A stretch of 33,031 nt of DNA from Clostridiaceae bacterium (lineage in GTDB: Bacteria > Bacillota > Clostridia > Peptostreptococcales > Peptostreptococcaceae): assembly GCA_902362365.1 (NCBI GenBank), contig CABIVQ010000037.1, forward strand, positions 1-33,031, read 5' to 3'. How positions within the stretch are numbered: position 1 is the first letter of the stretch; every line of letters begins with the position of its first letter. A program made the position numbers and the translations under genes. Of the stretch, positions 6,680-17,005 are shown in pieces. Under the pieces are notes generated by a model that searched no databases, was not told the DNA's origin, and saw nothing but the letters and a program-made list of their open reading frames with translations.

Positions 6680-7846
6680 TTAGTCTCTATTAAATAAATC
6701 TCTTGTATAAACTTTATCTTCTACATCTGATAAATCTTTACATAATCTATTTGAAACTATAACATCACTCATAGATTTAAATCCTTCTAAATCTCTTATA
6801 ACTTTAGAGTTAAAGAAGTTGTCCTCTTTTAAAACAGGCTCATATACTACTACTTCTATACCCTTAGCTTTTATTCTTTTCATTATACCTTGGATAGAAG
6901 AAGCTCTAAAGTTATCTGAGTCAGTCTTCATTGTTAATCTATATATTCCTACTACTTTAGGATTTCTTTTTATTATTTGATCTGCTATATGATCTTTTCT
7001 AGTCCTATTAGCATCAACTATTGCTCCTATTATATTATTAGGAACATCATCATAATTTGCTCTTAATTGTTTTGTATCTTTTGGAAGACAGTATCCACCA
7101 TATCCAAATGAAGGATTGTTGTAGTGACTTCCTATTCTTGGATCAAGTCCTACTCCTTCTATTATTTGTTTTGTATCTAATCCCCTTACTTCTGCATATG
7201 TATCTAGCTCATTGAAGTATGCCACTCTTAGTGCTAAGTATGTATTGGAGAATAATTTTACAGCTTCAGCTTCTGTTGAATCTGTAAATAAAACATCGAT
7301 ATCTTCTTTTATAGCACCCTGTACTAAAAGATTTGCAAACTTCTCAGCTCTTTCTGATTGTTCTCCAACTATTATTCTTGAAGGATATAGATTATCATAT
7401 AGTGCCTTTCCTTCTCTTAAGAATTCTGGTGAGAATATTATATTATCTGTATCAAACATTTCTCTTACTTTTTCTGTATATCCAACTGGTACTGTTGATT
7501 TTATTACCATTGTTGCATCTGGATTTATAGCTAGTACATTAGCTATTACTGCTTCTACAGTTCTTGTATTAAAGTAATTTCTTTCTGGATCATAATCTGT
7601 TGGTGTAGATATTATTACGTACTCTGCATCTTTATATCCTTTAAAGGCATCAGTAGTAGCAACTAGATTTAATTCTTTAGTTGCTAAATATTCTTCTATC
7701 TCTCTATCTACTATTGGAGATATTTTATTATTTATCATGTCTACTTTTTCTTGTATTACATCTACTGCTATAACTTCATTATGTTGTGCTAATAATATTG
7801 CATTAGATAGTCCAACATAACCTGTTCCTGCTATGGCTATTTTCAT
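6680..7846 (-). CDS. ugd: UDP-glucose 6-dehydrogenase
   Basis: Oxidises UDP-glucose to UDP-glucuronate with two NAD+. N-terminal Rossmann motif [10 protein letters not shown] (residues 7-16), the STVPVG strand (about 117-122) and the catalytic cysteine in [14 protein letters not shown] (Cys253). At 388 residues it matches the shorter bacterial UGD length. Start ATG 7846, with GGGGGAG upstream. Last gene of the operon, directly after the UDP-glucuronate epimerase that uses its product. In some other species such enzymes are activated by the CpsC/CpsD-type tyrosine kinase system, which is present in this operon. Confidence 0.95.
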   Translation of the reverse strand: MKIAIAGTGYVGLSNAILLAQHNEVIAVDVIQEKVDMINNKISPIVDREIEEYLATKELNLVATTDAFKGYKDAEYVIISTPTDYDPERNYFNTRTVEAVIANVLAINPDATMVIKSTVPVGYTEKVREMFDTDNIIFSPEFLREGKALYDNLYPSRIIVGEQSERAEKFANLLVQGAIKEDIDVLFTDSTEAEAVKLFSNTYLALRVAYFNELDTYAEVRGLDTKQIIEGVGLDPRIGSHYNNPSFGYGGYCLPKDTKQLRANYDDVPNNIIGAIVDANRTRKDHIADQIIKRNPKVVGIYRLTMKTDSDNFRASSIQGIMKRIKAKGIEVVVYEPVLKEDNFFNSKVIRDLEGFKSMSDVIVSNRLCKDLSDVEDKVYTRDLFNRD

Positions 7847-7880
7847 TATTATACTCCCCCTACTTTAGTTGATTATATAT

Positions 7881-8945
7881 TTAGATTGTTACTTCATCTG
7901 ATTCTTTTTCTTTTATTTCTATGTTATAGAATTCTTTATACCAGTTTGCAAATTTTTCTAATCCTTCTTCGATTGAAGTACTTGGCCTAAAGTTTATTGC
8001 TTTTTCTAAATCAGATGTATCTGCATATGTTCTAACTACATCTCCAGGTTGCATTTCCATGTAGTTCTTCACTGCTGTTTTTCCTATTTTATCTTCTAAT
8101 ACTGATATAAATTTCTCTAATTGTACTGGTTGATTATTTCCTATATTGTATACTTTATATGGTGCAAAACTTTCGCTTTGTTTATCTTTTAATTCATCCC
8201 ATTCTGGATTAGCTTTTGGTGCTAATGGTAATAATTTATATATAGCTTCTACTATATCATCTATATATGTAAAGTCTCTTTCCATTTTTCCATGGTTGAA
8301 TACCTTTATTGGCTTGTCATTCATTATTGCATCTGTAAATGAGAAGTATGCCATATCAGGTCTTCCCCATGGTCCGTACACTGTAAAGAATCTAAGTCCT
8401 GTTGTTGGTATTTTGTATAAATGACTATATGTATGAGCCATCAATTCATTTGATTTTTTTGTTGCTGCATATAGACTTACTGGATGATCTACTTGATGCT
8501 CAGTTGAGAATGGAGCTACTTTATTTCCTCCATATACTGAACTAGATGAAGCATATAGTAAATGTTTTACTGGATAATGTCTGCATGCTTCTAATATGTT
8601 CATAAATCCTATTAAATTTGAGTCTACATATGCATATGGATTTTCTATTGAGTATCTTACTCCAGCTTGTGCAGCTAAGTTTATTACATAGTCAAATTTA
8701 TATTTTTCGAATAAATTATCTATTGATTCTTTATCTTTTAAATCTATTTTATAGAAAGTGTAGTTATCGTACTTTTTAAGTATTTCTAGTCTACCTTCTT
8801 TTAATCTAATATCGTAGTAGTCATTCATATTATCTATTCCTACTACTTCATAATTATTTTTTAATAATAATTTAGCTAAATGGAATCCTATAAATCCACT
8901 AGCTCCTGTAATTAATATTTTTTCATTCATTAATATATTCTCCAT
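7881..8945 (-). CDS. UDP-glucuronate 4-epimerase
   Basis: Extended short-chain dehydrogenase converting UDP-glucuronate to UDP-galacturonate. NAD-binding GASGFIG (residues 14-20), serine patch YASSSSVYGG (131-140) and catalytic YxxxK (Tyr159, Lys163, in SLYAATKKSNE). The N-terminal DNMNDYYDIRLKEGR segment is typical of CapI/LspL-type glucuronate epimerases rather than GalE. The start may be ATG 8945 or the sixth codon (8930); both have modest ribosome binding sites. Lying next to ugd, it implies that galacturonic acid is in the polymer. 354 residues, slightly longer than the usual 330-340 owing to an acidic C-terminal tail. Confidence 0.9.
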   Translation of the reverse strand: MENILMNEKILITGASGFIGFHLAKLLLKNNYEVVGIDNMNDYYDIRLKEGRLEILKKYDNYTFYKIDLKDKESIDNLFEKYKFDYVINLAAQAGVRYSIENPYAYVDSNLIGFMNILEACRHYPVKHLLYASSSSVYGGNKVAPFSTEHQVDHPVSLYAATKKSNELMAHTYSHLYKIPTTGLRFFTVYGPWGRPDMAYFSFTDAIMNDKPIKVFNHGKMERDFTYIDDIVEAIYKLLPLAPKANPEWDELKDKQSESFAPYKVYNIGNNQPVQLEKFISVLEDKIGKTAVKNYMEMQPGDVVRTYADTSDLEKAINFRPSTSIEEGLEKFANWYKEFYNIEIKEKESDEVTI

Positions 8946-8983
8946 ATTCTCTTCTGTATTTTTAACTTACTTTATCTATAATA

Positions 8984-10513
8984 TTACTTTATTAATATAG
9001 CTTTTTTTCCTAGTATATTAAATCTTTGAATAAGACATCTAAAGTATTTATCTAATATATATAGTCCTATAAAGTTTACAATCGTAGATATAAATAAACA
9101 TATTATGGTTTCATAAACAAAACTTAACCATAAATTTGATATATCAAAACTCAATAATTTTAAGGAAATTAAAGATATTATAGTTGATAATACACAAAGT
9201 GCGATAGATACTATGATATTATAATAAATATCTATCTTTCGATTAAAAATCTTTGAATATATTAGACTATAGTTTTTTGGTTGAAGTATACAAAAATCAG
9301 CTATACATGTTCCTATTAAAATTCCTGTAATTCCAAAGGGCTTTATTAATAATAAAGATAAAATCATATTAACTATAGCTTGTACTAAACTAAAGTTCTT
9401 TGATTCTTTATACAAACCTTTTGCATCTCTAGTAGCATATATTGTAGGTATTATCATTCTATGTAATGCAATAAAGGACATTAAAATAATATCAATATAT
9501 CCCATTCTAAATTCTCTACCTATCCATAAATCTACAAATGGATTTACCATTATAATAAATACAGGTACTACTATTCCAAAACAAAATAACTCTAATGAAA
9601 TCATTTCTTTAAATATCGAAAATGATTTTTCAGTATCTTCATTTACCTTTAATGCTATACTCGCCCTTATACTATCTATCATTCTAGTCAGTAATGTAAT
9701 TGGATAACTTATTAAAGTGTAATAAGAAGTATATATAGTTACATTATTTAATGTACTAAACATTGATAACAATACAGAATCTGTATTACTCGTAATTAAA
9801 GATGCTATTTTATGAACTAGAATATCATTAGTCATATTCTTTGGAGTCATATCTTTATTCTCAAATTTATCTATTTTTCCATTATAATTTATATTTACTA
9901 ATTTGATATATATACCTCTTGTTAACGCTGTATAAAAAATGTAAACTAAAAGAATAAATGCTAATGGTAACTTTGTATACTTTATAAGTACTATTTCAGT
10001 AATAATAGTAACTGTATTCTTCACACATTCGATAATATCTGTTATATATTTTTTTTCTTTTACTATTAACAGTGTTCTCATTGGTAATGTTAAAATATAA
10101 GGACAGATTATTCTTAAAGACATTACAATAAGTATACTAACTACATTTATATAGGAAATACCTTTCTCAGTTAGCATATATGGATAAATAATAGAAATAA
10201 TTACACCGAGTATGAACATATTGATTGTAATAGTTTTCATATTAAATTTTAATCCATTATATAAAGCAGATATCTTTTTATAATTTTTATCTATTAGTGG
10301 TCTATACATATTATATTGATAAGCAGCAGTCATACCACTTTCAAACAATAGTAAATATGCACTAAACTGCACAGCTAACTGTACAATAGCATTTACATTT
10401 GTTCCAAATGTATCTATTATAGACTTAGTCCTTGCTATGGTTAGTACTCCTATTAATATAGCCTCTATTGCTAATATAAAAGATGATTTTATTCCTAACC
10501 TAGTTCTACTCAT
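8984..10513 (-). CDS. Wzx-type lipid-linked oligosaccharide flippase
   Basis: 509-residue polytopic membrane protein with about 12-14 hydrophobic segments spread along its length, the architecture of MOP-superfamily polysaccharide flippases. It would move the undecaprenyl-diphosphate repeat unit across the membrane. Start ATG 10513, with AAAGGAG upstream; the start overlaps the stop of the preceding acyltransferase by 8 bases, so translation is probably coupled. It pairs with the Wzy polymerase at 11578. Sequence identity within this family is low, so the call rests on topology and context. Confidence 0.85.
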   Translation of the reverse strand: MSRTRLGIKSSFILAIEAILIGVLTIARTKSIIDTFGTNVNAIVQLAVQFSAYLLLFESGMTAAYQYNMYRPLIDKNYKKISALYNGLKFNMKTITINMFILGVIISIIYPYMLTEKGISYINVVSILIVMSLRIICPYILTLPMRTLLIVKEKKYITDIIECVKNTVTIITEIVLIKYTKLPLAFILLVYIFYTALTRGIYIKLVNINYNGKIDKFENKDMTPKNMTNDILVHKIASLITSNTDSVLLSMFSTLNNVTIYTSYYTLISYPITLLTRMIDSIRASIALKVNEDTEKSFSIFKEMISLELFCFGIVVPVFIIMVNPFVDLWIGREFRMGYIDIILMSFIALHRMIIPTIYATRDAKGLYKESKNFSLVQAIVNMILSLLLIKPFGITGILIGTCIADFCILQPKNYSLIYSKIFNRKIDIYYNIIVSIALCVLSTIISLISLKLLSFDISNLWLSFVYETIICLFISTIVNFIGLYILDKYFRCLIQRFNILGKKAILIK

Positions 10514-11573
10514 TTACTTTCTCCTTTATAATAAGGTCTACATTATTATTAATAATTTTTTTATCTTGATTTAAACTTATCAAATGTTTCACTTTTTCCT
10601 TTAATATCACAGTTATATTTTCTAATATAATAGATAAAGTTATTGATCCTATACTAACACACACAAATTTTATCACCCAAACTTCCAATATATATATATT
10701 TATTACGTCTAATATCATATTAATTCCTAATAAAACAATTATATGAGCTAAATATATATTAAATGAGTTCTTACTAATCCAAACTATATATTTATTTACT
10801 TTCAAATTTAAGTTTGTAAATAATATATATAAAATACACGATATACTAATTCCATATGATAGGTAATATATTTGAGGCGGATACTTATACTCTGTTGGGG
10901 TAAATCCACCGTTATTAAATATAATTACAATTTGTATTATGCTGAATATTAATATAGAAAATATACCTATTTTTTTTACAAAGTTTGCTTTCTTTCTACA
11001 ACGTAATCCAATCATAGCCACTATACTATAGGAAATCATATAAAAAATATAATAGTTAACTATAATATTATTTAACTCATTATACATCCAATAATATATG
11101 CTACTTAAACCTATTATTATTAAAATAAAAATAAAGTCATTTTCTATATTATTTACTATTTTACATATAATAGGAGACATTATTGCAATTAGCAAGTACA
11201 CTTTCACAATCCATATATATCCTATTCCTTCGAAAAAAATATATGACTCTAATATTGTATTTATATCAAATAGTTGCGTCCTATTTAATAGATTACATGC
11301 CATATATGCAATTAAAAATATAACTGTTATTGTTATATATGTTGGAATTACTAATCGCTTTATTCTTTTTGTTAAATATTTAATCAAAGATTCTTCATTT
11401 GAGTATGATAATGTCATACCTGATATAAACACTAATAATATAACATCAAAACTTCTAAAATTTAATATTATCTCAGGAGGTCGTACATGAGCCAATATAA
11501 CTAATAATGATCCAATTGCTCTAAGAATATCTATGTTATAATCTCTTAATTTATAATTCAATCTATTTTCCAT
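10506..11573 (-). CDS. Acyltransferase-3 family membrane O-acyltransferase
   Basis: 355 residues with about ten membrane spans. The N-terminal RDYNIDILRAIGSLLVILAH contains the conserved R...D..RA...L.V...H pattern of acyltransferase family 3, and the FISGMTLSYS segment (about 50-59) is also usual for the family. These enzymes O-acetylate or otherwise acylate surface glycans using cytoplasmic acyl-CoA. Here the likely target is the repeat unit of this cluster. ATG 11573 has AGGTGAAAG, and it lies 4 bases after the wzy stop. It could instead act on other wall sugars. Confidence 0.82.
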   Translation of the reverse strand: MENRLNYKLRDYNIDILRAIGSLLVILAHVRPPEIILNFRSFDVILLVFISGMTLSYSNEESLIKYLTKRIKRLVIPTYITITVIFLIAYMACNLLNRTQLFDINTILESYIFFEGIGYIWIVKVYLLIAIMSPIICKIVNNIENDFIFILIIIGLSSIYYWMYNELNNIIVNYYIFYMISYSIVAMIGLRCRKKANFVKKIGIFSILIFSIIQIVIIFNNGGFTPTEYKYPPQIYYLSYGISISCILYILFTNLNLKVNKYIVWISKNSFNIYLAHIIVLLGINMILDVINIYILEVWVIKFVCVSIGSITLSIILENITVILKEKVKHLISLNQDKKIINNNVDLIIKEKVNE

Positions 11574-11577
11574 TCTT

Positions 11578-12936
11578 TCACCTATATTTTATCTTAATAT
11601 TTCTTATTCTAACAATAATGTGACCTACCATTACAAAGAATATATTTAAAATTATATTTGCTGAATCACAATGACTTATCGCTTTTATACTATATATTGC
11701 AGCAATAATATAAATAACTAAATAATATGGAGATGATATTTTATCACCTATATTAACTTGTATTCTCCTTACTATTATTCCAAATAACAATGGAATTGCT
11801 ACTACACCTATAACACCTAAATTATATATAGAGTATGAAATTAAATCAGTTGGAATTGTTCCTGAAAGATTCCCTATTATTTCAGTATTATATGCGAATG
11901 TACTTGTTACAGGATAAGAAATCAAGCTGTCAGGAACTATAGAGAAAATTGCACTAAAAATTTCCTCAATAACTCTATATCCTGCCAATTTATTTTCTAA
12001 TGCATATATTGACATTTGACCACTTAAAGTTACATAACCAAGTTCATCTCTTAATAATTCAAATATATTTACATTTACCTCACTAGGTATATATACACCA
12101 GTTGATAAATATCCCATTATTCCATCAGCTAAACTCATTAATATGAATGCTATTATTCCAAATAATATATACTTAAAAAGTATTTTTATAGTTTGGGACT
12201 GATCCTTCTTATCTTGGTTTATTTCCATCTTTATAAGCATTAATGTTGCAAAAAAAAGTATAAACCCAAATCTTCCATCATTTGCTAATAAATATACAAT
12301 AGACCATAAAAATGAAAAAATAAATAAAACATACATAGGAATTATTTGCTTATTTTTAGGCCTAACATTTATAATAGTAAATAACATATATGCAGAAAGC
12401 ATTAACAAAGGGCAAAATCTTTTCATAAATGTAAATGGGTTATATATAGGAGAATACCCACTTCTTAGAAATTGAGCATAAGGAATTATATCAAATGGTG
12501 ATCCATATGCTTTAGTCCACAATAATAGTGATATAAATCCAATTATTAAAATTATTATACTTGACTTGTACATCGCGGATATTGTAATTAATGTATTACT
12601 ATGATTTTTTATTTTACTTTTTTTAGGAATTATAATGTATCCTATATTCATGCTTATATATCCTATTATCGATATTAAAAATAATATATATAATCTATAT
12701 ATACCATTATATGAAAAATCCATTCTATTTAGATATCTATTTTCACTACCTCCCATATAAAAATACATATACATAATTGATGGTATTAAACCATATATTA
12801 ACAAATACATACATCTTACATAGTTAATAATTCTCATTCTTTTATATTTTTTTACTGATAAAAATTCAATTATTGCATATGTAAAAAATGCTATCATATA
12901 TAAAATACTTAATATAAATATTAATTCTAATCTCAT
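11578..12936 (-). CDS. Wzy-type oligosaccharide repeat-unit polymerase
   Basis: 452 residues, about 11-12 hydrophobic segments, with a large hydrophilic loop near the C-terminal third (about residues 280-350), as expected for O-antigen/capsule polymerases. No short catalytic motif is expected in this family. Strong GAGGTGA site before ATG 12936. It lies between an acyltransferase and a glycosyltransferase in the cluster and is the only candidate polymerase. It would join lipid-linked repeat units on the outer face of the membrane, with chain length set by the CpsC-like protein. Confidence 0.82.
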   Translation of the reverse strand: MRLELIFILSILYMIAFFTYAIIEFLSVKKYKRMRIINYVRCMYLLIYGLIPSIMYMYFYMGGSENRYLNRMDFSYNGIYRLYILFLISIIGYISMNIGYIIIPKKSKIKNHSNTLITISAMYKSSIIILIIGFISLLLWTKAYGSPFDIIPYAQFLRSGYSPIYNPFTFMKRFCPLLMLSAYMLFTIINVRPKNKQIIPMYVLFIFSFLWSIVYLLANDGRFGFILFFATLMLIKMEINQDKKDQSQTIKILFKYILFGIIAFILMSLADGIMGYLSTGVYIPSEVNVNIFELLRDELGYVTLSGQMSIYALENKLAGYRVIEEIFSAIFSIVPDSLISYPVTSTFAYNTEIIGNLSGTIPTDLISYSIYNLGVIGVVAIPLLFGIIVRRIQVNIGDKISSPYYLVIYIIAAIYSIKAISHCDSANIILNIFFVMVGHIIVRIRNIKIKYR

Positions 12937-12995
12937 TATTCACCTCTATTATATTATCTTATTTTTTAATCGGTGAAATACTATATTTCATGTAA

Positions 12996-14168
12996 CTATT
13001 CATCAATTAACTTAATCCACTGTTTTTCTATCTCTAATGGAGAAAAATCTTTCACTCGCTTTAATGCTTTTTCTTTAAGAGTGCTCTTTAATTTATCATC
13101 TTTTATTAACATATTTATAGCTTTTACTAATAGTTTTTCTTCTTCATTTAGAGGTATTTCACTACAAAAACAATCATTGTTAAAGTTAGGAACCAATATT
13201 CCATATTCTTCAATTTCAACTTTATCTTTAGCTTTATTTTTTATATCCGTTGATGGTGCTAATATTTCTCTAGGACCAGCATTGCAATCTGTAGAAATAA
13301 TAGGTACTCCACACGATAATGCTTCTAATAATGCATTTCCCAGTCCTTCATACAGAGACGGAAATATAAACATCTCTGAATTTCTAATAACATCATGAGG
13401 ATTTTCTATATATCCAATTAATTTTACTTTTTCTTCTAAACCTAAATCTTTTATAAGATTATTTAACTTTTCTCTAAGCTCTCCTTCCCCTAAAATAATT
13501 AGGTTTAATTCTGGATTAGATTTAATTACTTCTTTAAATGCTCTAATCAAATGCCATTGTCCCTTTTGATGTGTTAATCTACCCATTGTACAAATATATT
13601 TTTTATCTTCAAATTCACTTAACTCTTTGCCTAATGAAAGTTTTGCTAATCTTTCTCCATCACATGAATTATAAATAGTTACTACCTTATTTGCTTTTAC
13701 TTTTATATTTTCTATTAAGTCCTGTTTTACAACTTCAGATATTGCTACTACCTTATCTGAACAATTAGATATTATTCTAACACATACTTTTCTTACAATA
13801 TTCGTTTTTTCAGAATCTGATAAAAAATTTCTTACAGATGTAATAACTTTATCCTTATCTCTAGATAAAACATTTACAATATTAGGACCATCTAATAAAC
13901 TTATCGAACATTTTATATTATTTTCTTTTTTTATTTTCTTTAATTTTGCTGATCTTTTAAAAACATTTATAAATCTCATAAATTTATTATTAGTAGCTGG
14001 TATATCCAAGCTTATTAAGTCTCCACAATATGGATATATAATATTTTTATCATCAAATACAATAAGCTTCACATTATATGTTTTAGATAGTTCTATAGAT
14101 AAATTTGATGCTACTCTTTCTGCACCACCACCATAAAGTTTTGTAATTATAATAGCTATATTATCCAC
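12996..14168 (-). CDS. Glycosyltransferase, GT4 family (third sugar-adding step, inferred)
   Basis: 390-residue GT-B fold enzyme. N-terminal KLYGGGAERVASNLSIELS is the acceptor-side glycine loop, and the donor domain carries GRLTHQKGQWHLIRAF and SLYEGLGNALLEALSCGVPII with the E-x7-E motif. Overall it resembles GT4 enzymes such as PglH/PglJ. The C-terminal tail is complete and the start has GAGGTGAG. Twenty bases separate it from the upstream GT4. Cytoplasmic or peripheral; adds a sugar from an NDP donor to the undecaprenyl-linked chain. Donor and linkage cannot be told from sequence. Confidence 0.87.
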   Translation of the reverse strand: MDNIAIIITKLYGGGAERVASNLSIELSKTYNVKLIVFDDKNIIYPYCGDLISLDIPATNNKFMRFINVFKRSAKLKKIKKENNIKCSISLLDGPNIVNVLSRDKDKVITSVRNFLSDSEKTNIVRKVCVRIISNCSDKVVAISEVVKQDLIENIKVKANKVVTIYNSCDGERLAKLSLGKELSEFEDKKYICTMGRLTHQKGQWHLIRAFKEVIKSNPELNLIILGEGELREKLNNLIKDLGLEEKVKLIGYIENPHDVIRNSEMFIFPSLYEGLGNALLEALSCGVPIISTDCNAGPREILAPSTDIKNKAKDKVEIEEYGILVPNFNNDCFCSEIPLNEEEKLLVKAINMLIKDDKLKSTLKEKALKRVKDFSPLEIEKQWIKLIDE

Positions 14169-14188
14169 TCACTCACCTCTTACTTATT

Positions 14189-15265
14189 TTAATTATTTTT
14201 AATTTTACAAGTTATAGTATTTAACCATTTATCCGCTATTCTTGCTACACTTAATTCTTCATTTAAAAATGAAGCTTTTTTTCCTAGTTCAAATGCATAT
14301 TCATTATCTTCTATAATTTTTTCTATATTAGCAATTAATTCTTCTGTATCATCTAAATCTACTAGTAATCCATTTTCACCATTTTTTATTAAGTCAACAG
14401 CGCCTGATACCTTAGTAGATATACACGGTAATCCTAAACACATTGCTTCAATTAGGGCATTTGGCATACCTTCAAATTTAGATGTTAATAAAAACATCTC
14501 TGCATCTTTAATATATTGATGTATATCTTTCTTAACTCCAGGTAAGTAAACACTATTTTCTAGTTTATATTCTTTAATTAATTGCTCTAACTCAGGACGT
14601 AGTTCTCCTTCTCCATATATAACTAGTTTATAATCTGGATACTTTTGTATTACACTACTAAATGCATCTATCATCATTTTCTGATTTTTTTGTTGTATTA
14701 ATCTTCCAACACTAACTATCTTCTTATTTTTAGGTGTTATTAATGCTTTACCTTTATTTGTTCCAAGTGAAATCGGATTATATATAATATCAGTTTTTTT
14801 CTTTATATAACTATTAAAATATTCTTTATTATTTTCTGTTTGAACTATAATTCTTGATGAGAAATTATATAAAATATTTCTCATTAACCTCATAGACTTT
14901 TTATTTGGTATATGTCTTGGATCATTTCTTTCTGCGACAATTAATGGAGTTTTATTTCCTAGTAAACTTAATATAGCAAACATATTAAACGGTGCTAAAA
15001 ATGATAACACTAAATCTACTTTATTTTTTCTTATATAACTTCTAAGCCATAATAATTTTTTTACTATATTTACTTTTCCATCTATATAATCATCTATAGT
15101 TGTTACAGTAATATTCTCAGGCATATTATAAAATATAGGCATATTATAAAATAATATAATCTCTACTTTATCAAATATATTTATAAACTCATGACATAAA
15201 GTAGATATAACCCTCTCTGAGCCACCGTGAGATAATGTACCTGTAAATATAACTATTTTTTTCAT
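14189..15265 (-). CDS. Glycosyltransferase, GT4 family
   Basis: 358 residues. GTLSHGGSERVISTLCHEF (about 9-27) at the N-terminus; GRLIQQKNQKMMIDAF and SKFEGMPNALIEAMCLGLPCIST in the donor domain, including the E-x7-E pair. Closest in feel to the GalNAc/Gal transferases of EpsF/PglH type. GAGGTGG site before ATG 15265. It shares its architecture with the neighbour at 12996, and the two may be old duplicates with different specificities. It acts after the glycosyltransferase at 15838 if gene order follows assembly order, which is inference. Confidence 0.87.
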   Translation of the reverse strand: MKKIVIFTGTLSHGGSERVISTLCHEFINIFDKVEIILFYNMPIFYNMPENITVTTIDDYIDGKVNIVKKLLWLRSYIRKNKVDLVLSFLAPFNMFAILSLLGNKTPLIVAERNDPRHIPNKKSMRLMRNILYNFSSRIIVQTENNKEYFNSYIKKKTDIIYNPISLGTNKGKALITPKNKKIVSVGRLIQQKNQKMMIDAFSSVIQKYPDYKLVIYGEGELRPELEQLIKEYKLENSVYLPGVKKDIHQYIKDAEMFLLTSKFEGMPNALIEAMCLGLPCISTKVSGAVDLIKNGENGLLVDLDDTEELIANIEKIIEDNEYAFELGKKASFLNEELSVARIADKWLNTITCKIKNN

Positions 15266-15290
15266 TAATCCACCTCACTTTTATTTATAC

Positions 15291-15854
15291 TTATAATCGA
15301 TAGCTTAATTTAGATACTGAATTTTCTCTCTTTTGAACTATTATAGATCCATCTTCATATGTTCCTTTGATTACTGAGCCTGCACCTATAACACAGTTAT
15401 TTCCTATTTTACTACCTCTTAAAATTATTGTATTGGATCCTATCCATACATTATTCCCAATTATGATAGGTGACGTTTTATATTTTAAGCTTTTTAATCC
15501 ATCTTTAATTCTAAAGTCATGATCGTGATCATATATCAATACATTTGGTCCAAACTGTACATTTTCTCCAATAATAATCTTTTCATGTGCAGTAAAAATA
15601 CATCCATGATTCAAAGATGTATTTTTACCTATCTTAATTTCACCATCTTTTCTAACTCTTACTTTTGACCCACTTCGCATTTTTAGTAACTTTCCAAGTG
15701 CTAATTTCCCATTTTTACTGATTTCTATTTCTGTAAATGGAGAAATTAAATTATACATAGTAAACTCAAATTTATTAATATGAAACAATTTTATAATACT
15801 AAACTTTACTAATGAATAAATTAGGCATATTATAGCTCTAACATATTTTTTCAT
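15291..15854 (-). CDS. Hexapeptide-repeat acyltransferase (left-handed beta helix)
   Basis: 187 residues from ATG 15854, chosen because GGAG lies seven bases upstream; an ATG two codons earlier lacks spacing. Hexapeptide repeats run from about residue 70 to 175 (for example IGKNTSLNHGCIF, IIIGNNVWIGSNTIILRGSKIGNNCVIGAGSVI). The DHDH segment in the middle and the NNVWIG turn are seen in serine/sugar O-acetyltransferases of the WcaF/CysE-like group. The first 30 residues are hydrophobic and may associate with the membrane. The 5' end overlaps the preceding glycosyltransferase by 17 bases. Likely O-acetylates one sugar of the repeat unit. Confidence 0.85.
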   Translation of the reverse strand: MKKYVRAIICLIYSLVKFSIIKLFHINKFEFTMYNLISPFTEIEISKNGKLALGKLLKMRSGSKVRVRKDGEIKIGKNTSLNHGCIFTAHEKIIIGENVQFGPNVLIYDHDHDFRIKDGLKSLKYKTSPIIIGNNVWIGSNTIILRGSKIGNNCVIGAGSVIKGTYEDGSIIVQKRENSVSKLSYRL

Positions 15855-16962
15855 TTGCATACTCCATTTCTATATTTCTGACTTCTGATAAATAATTTTC
15901 TATAATAATAGATCTATTAAATTCTTTTTCAACTTTATTTCTCGCATTTAATCCCATTTGAATAATTTCAGAATATTTTTTATTCAATATAGACTCAATA
16001 CGATTAGCTAACTCATCACTTTTTCTAACTTCAAATAAATATCCTGTTTTATTATTATCTATAACATCTTTCGATCCATTTATATCAGATGCTATACATA
16101 CTCTTCCCATAGCTGAAGACTCAAGTAATACATTCGGAACACCTTCACCACCATGAGATGGAAGTACTGTACAATGACATTTTTCAATCCATGACTTGAT
16201 ATCTTTTTGAAACCCAATATATTTAATAATTCCTTTTGAGTTATATTCTTCTATTATGGTTTTATACTTTTCTTCCTCTATAAAGCCTGCAACATAAAAG
16301 TTTACATTACTATGTTTTTCCTTAATTTGCTTAGCTGCTTCTAGATATTCATCTATACCTTTTATCTTCATAACTCTACCTATAAATATAAAGTTAATCT
16401 CATCATCTGATGGAAGTTTACATAATTTATATTGTTCTAAATTAACCCCTGACCCAGGTAGCATTGCGTAATTACCTTTAACCATTTTATTTTCTACAAA
16501 GAAGTCTTTATCTCCACTATTTTGGAAAAATACTTTATAAGATTTTTTTATAGAAATTTTATATAAAACTTTAGCAATTTCACTTAACATACTTTTCTTT
16601 AAAAATGTTCCACCAGTTCCAGTAATATTACTAATTTGCTTATGCTTTGTAATATTAGATGCTATACATCCATATATATTAGGCTTAATAGTATAAGAAA
16701 ATATAATATCAGGCTTAATTCTTTTCATTATTTTTATATAATCTAGTATTAATTTAGTATCTTTAATCGGATTAATACCTCTACGGTCTACATTAGTTTC
16801 AATTATATTACATCCCATATCGCTAAAGAATTTATTTTCCTCTGATTTAGGCATCGATATAAATACTTCATGTTCTTCATCTATTAATTTTTGAATTAAT
16901 TCTTTTCTAAAGTTATATAATGTTATAAAGTGATTCGATAGAATCAATATCCTTTTTTTCAT
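15838..16962 (-). CDS. Glycosyltransferase, GT4 family (PglA/EpsD-like; likely second sugar)
   Basis: 374 residues. KRILILSNHFITLYNFRKELIQKL at the start and ITGTGGTFLKKS (about 113-124) resemble PglA/EpsD-type transferases that add the second sugar to an undecaprenyl-diphosphate HexNAc. The donor domain has IGRVMKIKGIDEYLEAA and the E...E pair in HGGEGVPNVLLESSAMG. GGGAG lies ten bases before ATG 16962. It is the first transferase after the initiating phosphotransferase and the PglD-like gene, which supports a role early in assembly. Substrates are inferred from position only. Confidence 0.85.
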   Translation of the reverse strand: MKKRILILSNHFITLYNFRKELIQKLIDEEHEVFISMPKSEENKFFSDMGCNIIETNVDRRGINPIKDTKLILDYIKIMKRIKPDIIFSYTIKPNIYGCIASNITKHKQISNITGTGGTFLKKSMLSEIAKVLYKISIKKSYKVFFQNSGDKDFFVENKMVKGNYAMLPGSGVNLEQYKLCKLPSDDEINFIFIGRVMKIKGIDEYLEAAKQIKEKHSNVNFYVAGFIEEEKYKTIIEEYNSKGIIKYIGFQKDIKSWIEKCHCTVLPSHGGEGVPNVLLESSAMGRVCIASDINGSKDVIDNNKTGYLFEVRKSDELANRIESILNKKYSEIIQMGLNARNKVEKEFNRSIIIENYLSEVRNIEMEYANEKIC

Positions 16963-17005
16963 TTTTCATATACTCCCGTTTTAGTATATTAAGACTATTT
17001 ATTTT